Positions 33,401 to 40,736 of a stretch of DNA of 41,926 bases are shown here, in pieces. The stretch covers positions 1-41,926 of the forward strand of contig JBIQJY010000027.1 in assembly GCA_044507065.1 (NCBI GenBank), in the 5' to 3' direction. Below the pieces are notes generated by a model. That model made no database searches. It was not told the DNA's origin and saw nothing but the letters and a program-made list of their open reading frames with translations. Position 1 is the first letter of the stretch. Every line of letters begins with the position of its first letter. The position numbers and the translations under genes are program-made. Source of the stretch: SCN-69-37 sp044507065. GTDB taxonomy: Bacteria > Acidobacteriota > Vicinamibacteria > Vicinamibacterales > SCN-69-37.

Positions 33401-34487
33401 CGGCGCCGAGCAGCACGCCTTCCGCATCTGGGCCGAACAGTTCGCGGCGCAGCGCCGCATCAGTTTCAAGGTCGGCAACATCCGGAACGCCGCCGGCGTC
33501 TTCGGCGCCGTGTTTCCGGTGCTGTCGTCCATTGTGATCTTCTACTCGCTGCTGAGCATCCAGGAGGGCGGCGCCGGCGGGCCGGGCCTGACGACCGGCG
33601 AGTTCATCGCATTCAACACGGCCTACGGCCTGTTCCTCGCCGCCATGCAGGCGCTCGGCGACAGCTCGCTCAGCCTGCTGCGCGTCGTCCCCATCTACGA
33701 ACGATTCAAGCCCATCCTGCTGGCCAGGCCGGAAGTGGATCAGTCGAAGGCGTTCCCGGGCAAGCTCGAGGGGACAATCGAGCTCTCGCGCGTGTCGTTC
33801 CGCTACGACTCGGACGGCCCGTGGATCATTCGCGACGTGTCGCTGAAGATCAATCCGGGCGAGTTCGTGGCGTTCGTTGGTTCGTCGGGCGGTGGCAAGT
33901 CGACGCTGATGCGCCTGATGCTGGGGTTCGAGACGCCGACGACCGGGACGGTGCTCTACGACGGCCAGGATCTGAGCGCGCTCGACATCCGCATGGTCCG
34001 CCAGCAGCTTGGCGTCGTCCTGCAGGCGAGCCGCGTGATGCCGACCGAGATCTACCGCAACATCGTCGGAGTGACGTCGCGGACGATCGAGGAGGCGTGG
34101 GAAGCGGCCGAACAGGCGGGCCTCGCCGAGGACATCCGGGCGATGCCGATGGGCATGCACACCTACGTCTCGGAAGGCGGCGGCACGCTGTCGGGTGGAC
34201 AGCGCCAGCGCCTGATGATCGCGCGCGCCATCGTCAACAAGCCGAAGATCCTGTTCCTCGACGAGGCGACCAGCGCACTCGACAACCGCGCGCAGGCCAT
34301 CGTCACCGAGAGCATGGACCGGATGGACTCGACGCGCATCGTCATCGCGCATCGGCTGAGCACCATCGTCAATGCCGATCGCATCTACTTCCTGCACGGC
34401 GGCCAGATCGCCGAATCGGGCAGCTACCAGGAACTGATGGAGCAGGACGGCCTCTTCGCCCAGCTCGCCAAGCGCCAGATGGCGTGA
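30462..34487 (+). CDS. NHLM permease/ATPase exporter with two N-terminal FHA domains (ABC2)
   Basis: The 1341-residue protein is the second ABC component of NHLM systems, with an unusual front end. FHA1 (about 20-110) keeps GR41-42, SRRH57-60 and NG79-80; FHA2 (about 145-245) keeps GR173-174 and SRRH188-191 but lacks the Asn (STGGTWLDG). An Ala/Pro linker (250-355) carries Thr-hydrophobic-Pro motifs. The family's own N-terminal cNMP-like domain starts near residue 380 (RPFLLDDPDAVWYVVEGG). Six membrane helices run from about 785 to 1065; the NBD has GSSGGGKST near 1140, LSGGQ near 1243 and LFLDEATSALD near 1263. FHA domains bind phospho-Thr, so kinases in this locus could control the exporter directly. 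Typical family members are several hundred residues shorter. Confidence 0.93.
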   Translation: MHETPAFPDAAAPGRTFLLRLVRGEHASAEEIAVDRTIVIGRDPASATVVLADASVSRRHASVEQTAGGLKLTDLGSGNGVWVGTERISEVVLAHGDRFRIGSAVFECVALMPSVVDAAVEEMGATVVMPRPAVAVVSEPLPPAGAYLVRVVEAGEAEPAGRTFTIGQSATIGRGADCTITLAEKDISRRHARIDITPDGIMLVDLDSTGGTWLDGAEVTSTRIGPGTRFRLGGRIVLECVPVEPAQGAIPAPAAPPEEDDSTRFIAPEVVAASLKPQAPAEAPSSAKAQAPAPAAPAAPVAPPTAPPAAAAPAPEAPVRPAPSKGTTGRTAVIKPTAEVGQEDFGQTVVVPVPKELLAAASRTGSERFEDEGEAVEVSAHRPFLLDDPDAVWYVVEGGVLIFTVAIEDGQPVGTRTHFLGVLPGQAIFGFDLQRYGVGSGFLAVGRQGTTVRRISLHRLQQIAAVPTRRAAVAALIDVWVTGLTKALVASMPAPRADRTPLTPGQHVELDSKGRATSAGGVVWMGLTSGSVLFNDMATPVFTYRDAPFPLTPDSWIQPLSDEFGPLALDPVRTVDLTGRPDLWRGLDTFHAVLCECEFIAKKLSTVDEYLRLQDKAHHSDAARAAALDAIGSVMSSEGSTPREFMAQGDDDAVVEACRMVGEVVGVEVREHPSKQEGQSFEQQVAAIASASSFRTRVVALRDDWMRSDNGPLLGQWAESKDPVALLPKGPRAYECVDPKAGTRTPVTNEVAERLSSFAYTFYRPFPETDLTVSKLVRFGARGIKNDLMWVVYMALIVGLFGTVTPFITGQVFDSAIPNAESSALILLGVALVASGIASSAFKLTQGVATIRFQRKMAAPIQSAVWDRILNLPVNFFRQYSAGDMADRADGVSAIQDLISGAGISAILGSISGIFFVVQMFAYHPTLAMIAVVLTLFYVGVNTGANYLQLRYQRVEFQMRGRITGLVLNLLTGVTKLRVCGAEQHAFRIWAEQFAAQRRISFKVGNIRNAAGVFGAVFPVLSSIVIFYSLLSIQEGGAGGPGLTTGEFIAFNTAYGLFLAAMQALGDSSLSLLRVVPIYERFKPILLARPEVDQSKAFPGKLEGTIELSRVSFRYDSDGPWIIRDVSLKINPGEFVAFVGSSGGGKSTLMRLMLGFETPTTGTVLYDGQDLSALDIRMVRQQLGVVLQASRVMPTEIYRNIVGVTSRTIEEAWEAAEQAGLAEDIRAMPMGMHTYVSEGGGTLSGGQRQRLMIARAIVNKPKILFLDEATSALDNRAQAIVTESMDRMDSTRIVIAHRLSTIVNADRIYFLHGGQIAESGSYQELMEQDGLFAQLAKRQMA

Positions 34488-34504
34488 GCGACGGGCTGGC
34501 ACCC

Positions 34505-35257
34505 ATGAGCGACCAGAGAGATGACCGCCGCCGCGACGTGCTCCGCGCGAACGGCGCATCCGATCGCGTGGCAATCGAGATCCTCGCGAGCGACACGCTG
34601 CCCTACACTCGAGACGATCGCGTCCTGCAACTGCCGCTCGAAGACGAGCCCATGGCGGAGGCCTGGCGCCGTTATGCCGTCGAGAGCCGCGGTAGCGACG
34701 CGGCCGTTACACTCGCCCGACACCTGATCCAGCTGCGTTTTCCGGTGCAGGCCGGCATCAGCGAGACCGACGCCTATCGGCGCGCGACGCGCCGGGGCGA
34801 CACGTCGGCCGCCGATGCGTTCGCGCCGGGACTGGTGCTGCGCGATCCGGCCGCGGTCGTTGTCGACGTGGTGTCGAGCATGGCCGGGGGCGTCCCGGTG
34901 ATCGTCGCCGGCGACCGCGCCGACTTCGTCTCCCTCGTCCAGGCCCTGACCGGCCGAAACGAACCCATCGAGGTGCCCGCCGCGATGGGCGCCTGTCTTG
35001 TGAAGGGCCTCAACAACTGGAGCCGCATCGCCGATCTTCGCAGCGCGTGGACGACGCGGACGGGCCGGTCCGACGACGCGGAGTGGGCCGATGAGTTCCG
35101 NNNNNNNNNNNNNNNNNNNNNNNNNNNNNNNNNNNNNNNNNNNNNNNNNNNNNNNNNNNNNNNNNNNNNNNNNNNNNNNNNNNNNNNNNNNNNNNNNNNN
35201 ATCGAGGAACTGGCGTCGCCCGACATGCCCTCCGCCATCGCGGATGGTGACGCATGA
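34505..35257 (+). CDS. Unrecognised conserved-looking protein between exporter and anti-sigma gene
   Basis: The visible part has no signal peptide or membrane helix. It begins with a charged N-terminus, then SDRVAIEILASDTLPYTRDD, LARHLIQLRFPVQAGISETD and AAMGACLVKGLNNWSRIADL. A 100-N gap interrupts it after residue 198. The sequence after the gap is in the same frame and ends in GDA with a stop that overlaps the next ATG (ATGA), which supports one gene. I recall similar unnamed proteins beside NHLM ABC genes, but I cannot give a family name. It starts 17 bases after ABC2 and so belongs to the export operon. Confidence 0.6.
   Translation: MSDQRDDRRRDVLRANGASDRVAIEILASDTLPYTRDDRVLQLPLEDEPMAEAWRRYAVESRGSDAAVTLARHLIQLRFPVQAGISETDAYRRATRRGDTSAADAFAPGLVLRDPAAVVVDVVSSMAGGVPVIVAGDRADFVSLVQALTGRNEPIEVPAAMGACLVKGLNNWSRIADLRSAWTTRTGRSDDAEWADEFXXXXXXXXXXXXXXXXXXXXXXXXXXXXXXXXXXIEELASPDMPSAIADGDA
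35101..35200. other. Assembly gap (100 N)
   Basis: The placeholder lies inside the unrecognised gene at 34505-35257. The true length and the frame between the two halves are unknown. Confidence 0.95.
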
Positions 35258-35712
35258 CCGACGCGATGCACGTCGGGGATGCCGGCACGCGCGTGAGGAT
35301 TCACGCGCCGGCCAGCTACGCCGGCCTGAAGCGTGTACACGACGCCTATCAGCGGTTTGCGGCTCGGCATGCGCTGCCCGACGACCTGCGTCACGACATG
35401 TATGTCGCGGTCGAGGAACTGGTGAGCAACGTCATCCGGCATGGATCCACGCCCGGACGCCGCCCGCGCATCACGGTCGACCTGGCGTGCCGCCCGGACG
35501 CCTTCACCGCAATGGTGTCCGACGGCGGGCCGCCCTTCAATCCGCTGTCCATCGCGCCCCCGGACGTGACGACGCCGCTGGCCGATCGATCGATTGGCGG
35601 GCTGGGGATCCTGCTCGTCAGGCAACTCACCGACGACGTGCGCTACCGCCGGCGGATGGGCCGCAACCACGTGCGGCTCATGAAGCGTCGCGACGCACAC
35701 ACACGAGCGTGA
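35254..35712 (+). CDS. RsbW/SpoIIAB-like anti-sigma ATPase (HATPase_c)
   Basis: The 152-residue protein is a GHKL-fold serine-kinase anti-sigma factor. The N-box is in VAVEELVSNVIRHG, the G1 segment is VSDGGPPFNP, and the G2 segment is IGGLGILLVRQLTDDVRYRR. In partner-switching systems it binds or phosphorylates a STAS antagonist, and a SpoIIE phosphatase reverses this. Both partners lie just downstream on the other strand. Its ATG overlaps the stop of the previous gene by four bases. Its 3' end overlaps the convergent SpoIIE gene by 35 bases. No sigma factor gene is present in the window. Confidence 0.9.
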   Translation: MTDAMHVGDAGTRVRIHAPASYAGLKRVHDAYQRFAARHALPDDLRHDMYVAVEELVSNVIRHGSTPGRRPRITVDLACRPDAFTAMVSDGGPPFNPLSIAPPDVTTPLADRSIGGLGILLVRQLTDDVRYRRRMGRNHVRLMKRRDAHTRA

Positions 35713-37315
35713 CGTCGTCGCTCTGCGGCGCGAGGCCCACGAACGCTTCGATTGCCTGCCGCAGCGATTGCAGGATGCCGTCGACCGTGCCATCCGAGTA
35801 TCGGATGGCGGCCATCGTGCGGGCCTCGTCGAAGAGCGCCTGGTTCGCGTCGAGCGCCTCGATGATGCCGTCGCTGTAGAGCACGAGCGCGTCGCCAGGC
35901 TGGAGGTCGCAGGTGTACTCCGCGAACCGGGCGCGCGGGTCGAGGCCAAGCGGCGCGCCGCCGGGCTCGCCAATTGCCGCTACCTCGCCGCCCGCGCGGC
36001 GCACGAAGGGGGGCGGATGGCCCGCGCTGGCGAGCACGACCGAGCCGCGGGCCGGCTCGATCACCGCCACGGCCACGGTAGCGAACATGCCTTCATGGTC
36101 GCGCCCGGCAAGCACCTGATTGGCGCGGGAGAGAATCGCACCGGGATCGACCTGTCCCAGGGCCTGGTACCGCAGGTCGGTCATGAGCTTCGCGGCATAG
36201 AGCGCCGCCGAGACACCCTTGCCCGACACGTCCCCGACGATGACGGCCACCCGTCCGCCGTCGAGCGCAATCCGATCGTAGAAATCGCCGCTGACGCCCT
36301 GCGCGGGCCGGTACTCCACCGCCGCCGAGAAACCGGGCAGCTCGAGCCGGCCTTCCGGCAGGAACTGCTGCTGGATGCGCCGCGCGAGCGCCATGTCGCG
36401 TTCGACGAGTTCCCGCTCGACGAGCGTGGCATGCAGACGTGCGTAACCCAGCGCCATGCCCAGCTGTGACGCCAGGCTCAGCACCAATGCAACATCCGCT
36501 TCCTGGAACGGCACGCCCGGCGATGCGCTGTCGACCTGCACGACGCCGTAGATCTCGTCCTGGAACAGCATCGGTGCGCAGATGGCAGCCCGGATGCCCA
36601 GCGCGAAGATCGACTCGCTTTCCGAGTACCGCGCGTCGGCCTGCGTGTCGATGGCGAGCACGGCTTCGCGACGCGTCATCACGTCGTCGAGCAGCTGCCG
36701 GCTGGCAACTATCTCGGTGGGTTGGCCGGTGCGCATCCGGGCCGCGCGCGGCACCAGGGCCTCCCCCTCGCGCGTGAGGACCACCGATCGATCGGCTCGG
36801 GGCACCAGGGCCAGCAGTTCATCCGCAATGAACGTGACGAGGGCCGGTTCGTCGAAGACGAGCGTGCCGATGCGGGCGAAATCAGCGAGGAAGCGCAGCC
36901 GGACGGCTTCGTCGACGGCGACGGGGGCAGGCGCGCCCGTCGCGTCGGCACCTGGCATGGTCAGCAGCACGGCGGGTGCCGGACCCTCGTCGCGATACTG
37001 CACGGCGGGCTGCGGCGCGACGGCCTCGGCGTCTTCGCTGAATTCCGCAAGGACGGCGCCGATGCCGATGACGTCGCCGGGCTTCAACCGCGTGGGCCGC
37101 GTGACGCGCCAGCCGTTGACGAGCGTGCCATTGGCGCTGCCGAGATCCTCGACGAACCACGCGCCGTCCTGCCGCGACAGGCTGGCATGCCGGCGCGAGA
37201 CGCCGGGGTCGGTCAGCGCGAGATCGGACGTTGCCCCGCGTCCGATGACCGTCGTGCGATCGAATTGAAACTCGCGGCCCCGGGACGCGCCGCTCTGGAT
37301 GGTCAGCCTGGGCAC
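35678..37315 (-). CDS. FHA-GAF-SpoIIE (PPM) phosphatase
   Basis: The 545-residue cytoplasmic protein has an N-terminal FHA domain (about 1-95; GR25-26, SRRH40-43, NG62-63, all intact). A GAF-like region follows (about 145-310, AAICAPMLFQDEIYGVVQVD), then a short helix and a SpoIIE/RsbU-type PPM domain (about 315-545). The PPM domain has QQQFLPEG, GVSGDFYD, VIVGDVSGKGVSAALYAA, LASAGHPPP, LVLYSDGIIEALD and SDDVTLVCV, so the metal Asp residues are kept. It would dephosphorylate the STAS protein encoded directly upstream. The FHA domain lets kinase signalling tune this step. It lies three bases after the STAS gene. Confidence 0.93.
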   Translation of the reverse strand: MPRLTIQSGASRGREFQFDRTTVIGRGATSDLALTDPGVSRRHASLSRQDGAWFVEDLGSANGTLVNGWRVTRPTRLKPGDVIGIGAVLAEFSEDAEAVAPQPAVQYRDEGPAPAVLLTMPGADATGAPAPVAVDEAVRLRFLADFARIGTLVFDEPALVTFIADELLALVPRADRSVVLTREGEALVPRAARMRTGQPTEIVASRQLLDDVMTRREAVLAIDTQADARYSESESIFALGIRAAICAPMLFQDEIYGVVQVDSASPGVPFQEADVALVLSLASQLGMALGYARLHATLVERELVERDMALARRIQQQFLPEGRLELPGFSAAVEYRPAQGVSGDFYDRIALDGGRVAVIVGDVSGKGVSAALYAAKLMTDLRYQALGQVDPGAILSRANQVLAGRDHEGMFATVAVAVIEPARGSVVLASAGHPPPFVRRAGGEVAAIGEPGGAPLGLDPRARFAEYTCDLQPGDALVLYSDGIIEALDANQALFDEARTMAAIRYSDGTVDGILQSLRQAIEAFVGLAPQSDDVTLVCVRRDAS

Positions 37316-37318
37316 GCG

Positions 37319-37867
37319 TCAGTCGGCCTGCGCGTCTGACGCCGGTGCGGACGGCCCGTCCGCACCGAGCGACTCGACGACGGCTGAGGCGAGCGGCGAC
37401 ATCGCGCGATCGCCGGCGGGCGCGCGCCCTCGATCGCGCCGGAGCGGATCGCCGCCGAGCGCGTCGACGACCGCATCGGCCAGCCGCGAGGCCTGAGGTA
37501 CCGGCGCGGCCGGCTCGGCCGCGGGCCGGGGCGCCGCGAGCCTGGCAATCGCCTCGGCCTCGGTCTCGACCACCTGGAACTGCCCGAGCAGGCCGCCAAT
37601 CTCGAACACCGTGCGGACGCGCGGGCCGAGTGCGAACAGGACGAGTCCGCCCGATCCGCGCTGAAGGCGGTGCGCCATCATCACGAGTACGCGGATGCCG
37701 GCGCTGGTGATGAGGTCGACCCGACTGAAGTCCACGGCAACGGCGCGCGCGCCGTCGTTGAATGCCCGGACGAACTCGGCCTCGAACGCCTGCGCGGTCC
37801 GGGTGTCGACGACGCCCGTGGCGGCAACGATGGTGACCGAATCCCTGGTCGTCGAGGAGACGGCCAT
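37319..37867 (-). CDS. STAS-domain anti-sigma antagonist with repeated C-terminal tail
   Basis: Residues 1-110 form a STAS domain with DFSRVDLITSAGIRVLV; Ser55 (or Thr54) is in the position of the SpoIIAA phosphorylation site. The C-terminal 70 residues are an Ala/Pro/Asp-rich extension not seen in simple antagonists. It carries two similar segments, LADAVVDALGGD at 129-140 and LASAVVESLGAD at 159-170. It is the presumed target of the RsbW-like kinase and the SpoIIE phosphatase. It is three bases from the FHA gene on one side and three from SpoIIE on the other. Confidence 0.92.
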   Translation of the reverse strand: MAVSSTTRDSVTIVAATGVVDTRTAQAFEAEFVRAFNDGARAVAVDFSRVDLITSAGIRVLVMMAHRLQRGSGGLVLFALGPRVRTVFEIGGLLGQFQVVETEAEAIARLAAPRPAAEPAAPVPQASRLADAVVDALGGDPLRRDRGRAPAGDRAMSPLASAVVESLGADGPSAPASDAQAD

Positions 37868-37870
37868 CGA

Positions 37871-39016
37871 TCAGGCCCTGGTCCGCGACTTCGACTCGCG
37901 GCGCGTCGGCACCGGCCACGGCGATCGGAACAGCATGGTGGAATCACCAATGACAATCTGTTCGCCGTCGGCGAGGGTGTGTTCGGTCACGCGCGCGCCG
38001 TTGACGAACACGCCGTTCTGCGAGGACAGGTCCTTGATGGTGAAACTGTTGCTGGCCGCCACGATGACGGCATGGCGCCGTGAGACGCCGGGCCGCGCGA
38101 TCTGAAGGTGATTGTCGTCGGATCGTCCCAGGTAGTTGACGGCCGCCAGGCGGTACTCCTGGGGAAACGATCCGCCCGATTCGATGAGCAGCGCCGCGGC
38201 CGGCAGCAGGAACGTCTGGTCGTCGGGCTCCGATGCGGCCAGGGGCGTCGCCGGAGCAAGCACGGTCGCATCGGGCGAGGGTTCTTCGGCTGGCGATACA
38301 GGTGCGGCCGGCGATGCAGGTGCTGCGGCCGGCGGGGCGGCGGCCGGCGGCGCCGCTGCTGACGACGTGGTGCCGGCCGAAGCGGGTTTCGACGCCGGCT
38401 TTGGCGCCGGCATGGCGCCCGTGACGGCGGCGCCCGCACCGACGCCCGCGGCGCTCAGGTCGTCGGGCGTGATCATGTTGGTCACGTCCGACGGCGGCTC
38501 GGGCGGCGCATCGATCGCGTCCTCGGTGCCAAACGCCTCGACGAAACGCGCGCGCAGCGCGTCGACGGCCTCGGCATCGGCATCGCAGCGTTCCAGAACG
38601 GCCACCGAACCGCGAAGACGCTCGGCGAGGTCCTCGTCGGACAACTCACCGACGGCGTGCCGCAGCTCGAGTTCGGCCTTCTCGGTTTCGGCCGCGCGGC
38701 GTTCGGCCGTCAGTCGATCCATCACGGTCCGCAGTCGCGAGTATTCGAGGCGGGCCTGCCCCTTGAGGGGACCGGCCTCGGCCGACAGGCGAGCGAGCCG
38801 CGCCGCATAGTCGTCGGCCACGCGCTGCCAGACGGCCGGATCCACCGTGGCGCGCATCGTCTCGGCCCGCTGCCGGAACTCCTCGATGCGCACTTCTTCC
38901 TTGCGCTTCTCGAGCAGTTCGTCGAGGACGGATGTGTCGATCGTGTTCAGCTGCTCCGCCACGGTCCCGTCGTTGGCCGTTCCGGAGGAATCGGGCCGCG
39001 CCCTGGAAGGACTCAT
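37871..39016 (-). CDS. Coiled-coil / FHA adaptor protein
   Basis: The 381-residue protein has an N-terminal charged coiled coil (about 25-165), an Ala/Pro linker (about 195-260), and a C-terminal FHA domain (about 285-365) with GR297-298, SRRH312-315 and NG334-335 intact. The linker holds Thr251 in DATVLAP and Thr268 in DQTFLLP, similar to motifs in the linker of ABC2. The ATG at 39016 overlaps the kinase stop as ATGA, so it is co-translated with the kinase and is probably its substrate and reader. There is no signal peptide or membrane helix. The longer open frame upstream lies inside the kinase gene and was not used. Confidence 0.85.
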   Translation of the reverse strand: MSPSRARPDSSGTANDGTVAEQLNTIDTSVLDELLEKRKEEVRIEEFRQRAETMRATVDPAVWQRVADDYAARLARLSAEAGPLKGQARLEYSRLRTVMDRLTAERRAAETEKAELELRHAVGELSDEDLAERLRGSVAVLERCDADAEAVDALRARFVEAFGTEDAIDAPPEPPSDVTNMITPDDLSAAGVGAGAAVTGAMPAPKPASKPASAGTTSSAAAPPAAAPPAAAPASPAAPVSPAEEPSPDATVLAPATPLAASEPDDQTFLLPAAALLIESGGSFPQEYRLAAVNYLGRSDDNHLQIARPGVSRRHAVIVAASNSFTIKDLSSQNGVFVNGARVTEHTLADGEQIVIGDSTMLFRSPWPVPTRRESKSRTRA

Positions 39017-40677
39017 CGGCTCTGCCACCACCCTCGGACGCGCTCGGCGACGGCAATCGACATGGTCCGGCTCTCCTCGTCGACGCGGCGCTGGCCGACA
39101 GACGAATCGAAGCTGAACGTCCTGGCGGCCGGCATGGGCACCACGTCGCCGCCCTTCGCGTCGCCGTTGAACGCGACGGAGTACGTGCGCGTGACGAAGT
39201 TCGTGCCGTAGAGCTGCTCGGCCTTCTCGTCGATGATTGTCACTTCGGCGTCGACCATGACATCGGCTGCGCCCGTATCGCGCGTCTGCCGCAGCGTGTA
39301 GCGCGAGAACGCGTCGGTCATCGCGCCCTGGAGCGCCGTGCACACCTGTGCCGGCCCATCACAACGGAACAGCACCGTCGGGTTGGCCGGACGCGCCGGT
39401 GCCGCCGCCGCTGGCGCGGCCGGTGTCGTCGAGGCCGGCGGCGTGGCTGCGGCGGGCCGCTGGACGGGCGGCGGGGCCGCCGCGGCTGCGGCGGAGGTCT
39501 GTGTCGCGCTGGCGCTTGCGGCAGGCGCCGCTGCCCCCTGATTGACGGGCGGCGTGGGCGGTGCGACCGGCGCGCCGGCGGATGCTGCACTGGAAGTTGC
39601 TGACAGGTCGGCGGCCGCCATCGGATCGGGCTCGGCGGGCTCGTCCGCAACATTTGTCAGATCGGCCGCCGGCAGTGCGGCGGCCTGCGTCGATGTCGCC
39701 GCGCTCCCGGCGCCATCGCCACGCAGCAACCGCATCGCGCCATATGCCACACCCCCGACGACGAGCAGCAGGATGGCAGCGAGGATGATGAGGTTGACGG
39801 CGGANNNNNNNNNNNNNNNNNNNNNNNNNNNNNNNNNNNNNNNNNNNNNNNNNNNNNNNNNNNNNNNNNNNNNNNNNNNNNNNNNNNNNNNNNNNNNNNN
39901 NNNNACGAGCACCGCCGGCGTCGACGGGTCGTTGAAGGGCACCTCGCCAATCAGCATCTCGTAGAGGATGATGCCGAGCGAATAGAGGTCGCTGCGCCCG
40001 TCGATCGGGCGGCCGGCGGCCTGCTCCGGCGACATGTACTGCGGCGTGCCCAGGACGAATCCCGTTGCCGTCAACTGCGTCGAGGCATCGTCGAACGTCT
40101 TGGCAATGCCGAAGTCGAGCAGCTTCGCCACTTCATGGCCGCCGTCGGTGGCGAGCATGATGTTGTGCGGCTTCATGTCGCGGTGAATGATGTTGTGCCG
40201 GTGCGCCAGCGCCAGCGCGCTCGCGACCTGGCGCATGATGCGGACGATGCGGTCGTCGGCGAGCGGGCCGGTGGAACGGATGACATCTTTCAGGCTCGGC
40301 CCGTTTATCAGCTCCATCGCGATGTAGAGCGTGCCGTCCTGGGTCTGGCCGAGGTCGTACGCCGCGGCGATGTTCGGATGGTTCAGGTTGCCGGCCGCCC
40401 GCGCCTCGCGCTGGAAACGCCGCACCAGATCCGGCGAGGTCACCAGTTCGGGCTTGATGAGCTTGACGGCCACCTGCTTGTCGAGCATCAGGTGCGTGGC
40501 CCGATAGATCGCGCCCATACCGCCCTGTCCGAGGGCCGCGTCGAGGCGATACTTGCCGTCGAGCGTCTCACCCAGGCGCGGATCTGTCGCGGGGCCGCCT
40601 TCGAGCACCGTGCCGTCCTTGGGGCAGATCTTCACGCCACTTTCGTAATTGGTACCGCACGTGGAACAGGTGCTCAT
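39013..40677 (-). CDS. Membrane Ser/Thr protein kinase with N-terminal zinc ribbon
   Basis: The N-terminus has a small zinc-ribbon-like motif (CSTC, then CPKDG). The kinase domain (about 40-300) has GQGGMGA, Lys72 in VAVKLI, HRD at 165-167, DFG at 188-190 and GTPQYMSPEQ. After the internal gap there is one membrane helix (VNLIILAAILLLVVGGVAYGAM), an Ala/Pro linker and an outer domain with ARTFSFDSSVGQRR; its fold is not recognised. The topology is thus a cytoplasmic kinase with a periplasmic domain that could sense cargo or envelope state. GAGG lies seven bases before the ATG. It heads the kinase, FHA, STAS, SpoIIE operon. Confidence 0.92.
   Translation of the reverse strand: MSTCSTCGTNYESGVKICPKDGTVLEGGPATDPRLGETLDGKYRLDAALGQGGMGAIYRATHLMLDKQVAVKLIKPELVTSPDLVRRFQREARAAGNLNHPNIAAAYDLGQTQDGTLYIAMELINGPSLKDVIRSTGPLADDRIVRIMRQVASALALAHRHNIIHRDMKPHNIMLATDGGHEVAKLLDFGIAKTFDDASTQLTATGFVLGTPQYMSPEQAAGRPIDGRSDLYSLGIILYEMLIGEVPFNDPSTPAVLXXXXXXXXXXXXXXXXXXXXXXXXXXXXXXXXXXSAVNLIILAAILLLVVGGVAYGAMRLLRGDGAGSAATSTQAAALPAADLTNVADEPAEPDPMAAADLSATSSAASAGAPVAPPTPPVNQGAAAPAASASATQTSAAAAAAPPPVQRPAAATPPASTTPAAPAAAAPARPANPTVLFRCDGPAQVCTALQGAMTDAFSRYTLRQTRDTGAADVMVDAEVTIIDEKAEQLYGTNFVTRTYSVAFNGDAKGGDVVPMPAARTFSFDSSVGQRRVDEESRTMSIAVAERVRGWWQSR
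39805..39904. other. Assembly gap (100 N) inside kinase gene
   Basis: The gap removes the end of the kinase domain and the start of the membrane region. Sequence on both sides is in one frame. Confidence 0.95.
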
Positions 40678-40699
40678 GGATATGCCTCGGAAAGGCCTG

Positions 40700-40728
40700 A
40701 TTCTACGCTGCCCACCTGACAACGTAAA
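40700..40728 (-). promoter_or_regulatory. Candidate sigma-70-type promoter of kinase/partner-switch operon
   Basis: On the minus strand TTTACG (40728-40723) and TAGAAT (40705-40700) are separated by exactly 17 bases, matching TTGACA/TATAAT at four and five of six positions. Transcription would start near 40693, about 16 bases before the kinase ATG. This suggests constitutive supply of the signalling proteins. Confidence 0.45.
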
Positions 40729-40736
40729 GCCGCGGA

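Noticed and set aside
35678..35712. 35-base convergent overlap of the RsbW-like and SpoIIE genes as a regulatory device
   Set aside because: Tail-to-tail overlaps of this size are common in compact GC-rich genomes and nothing else in the sequence points to antisense control.
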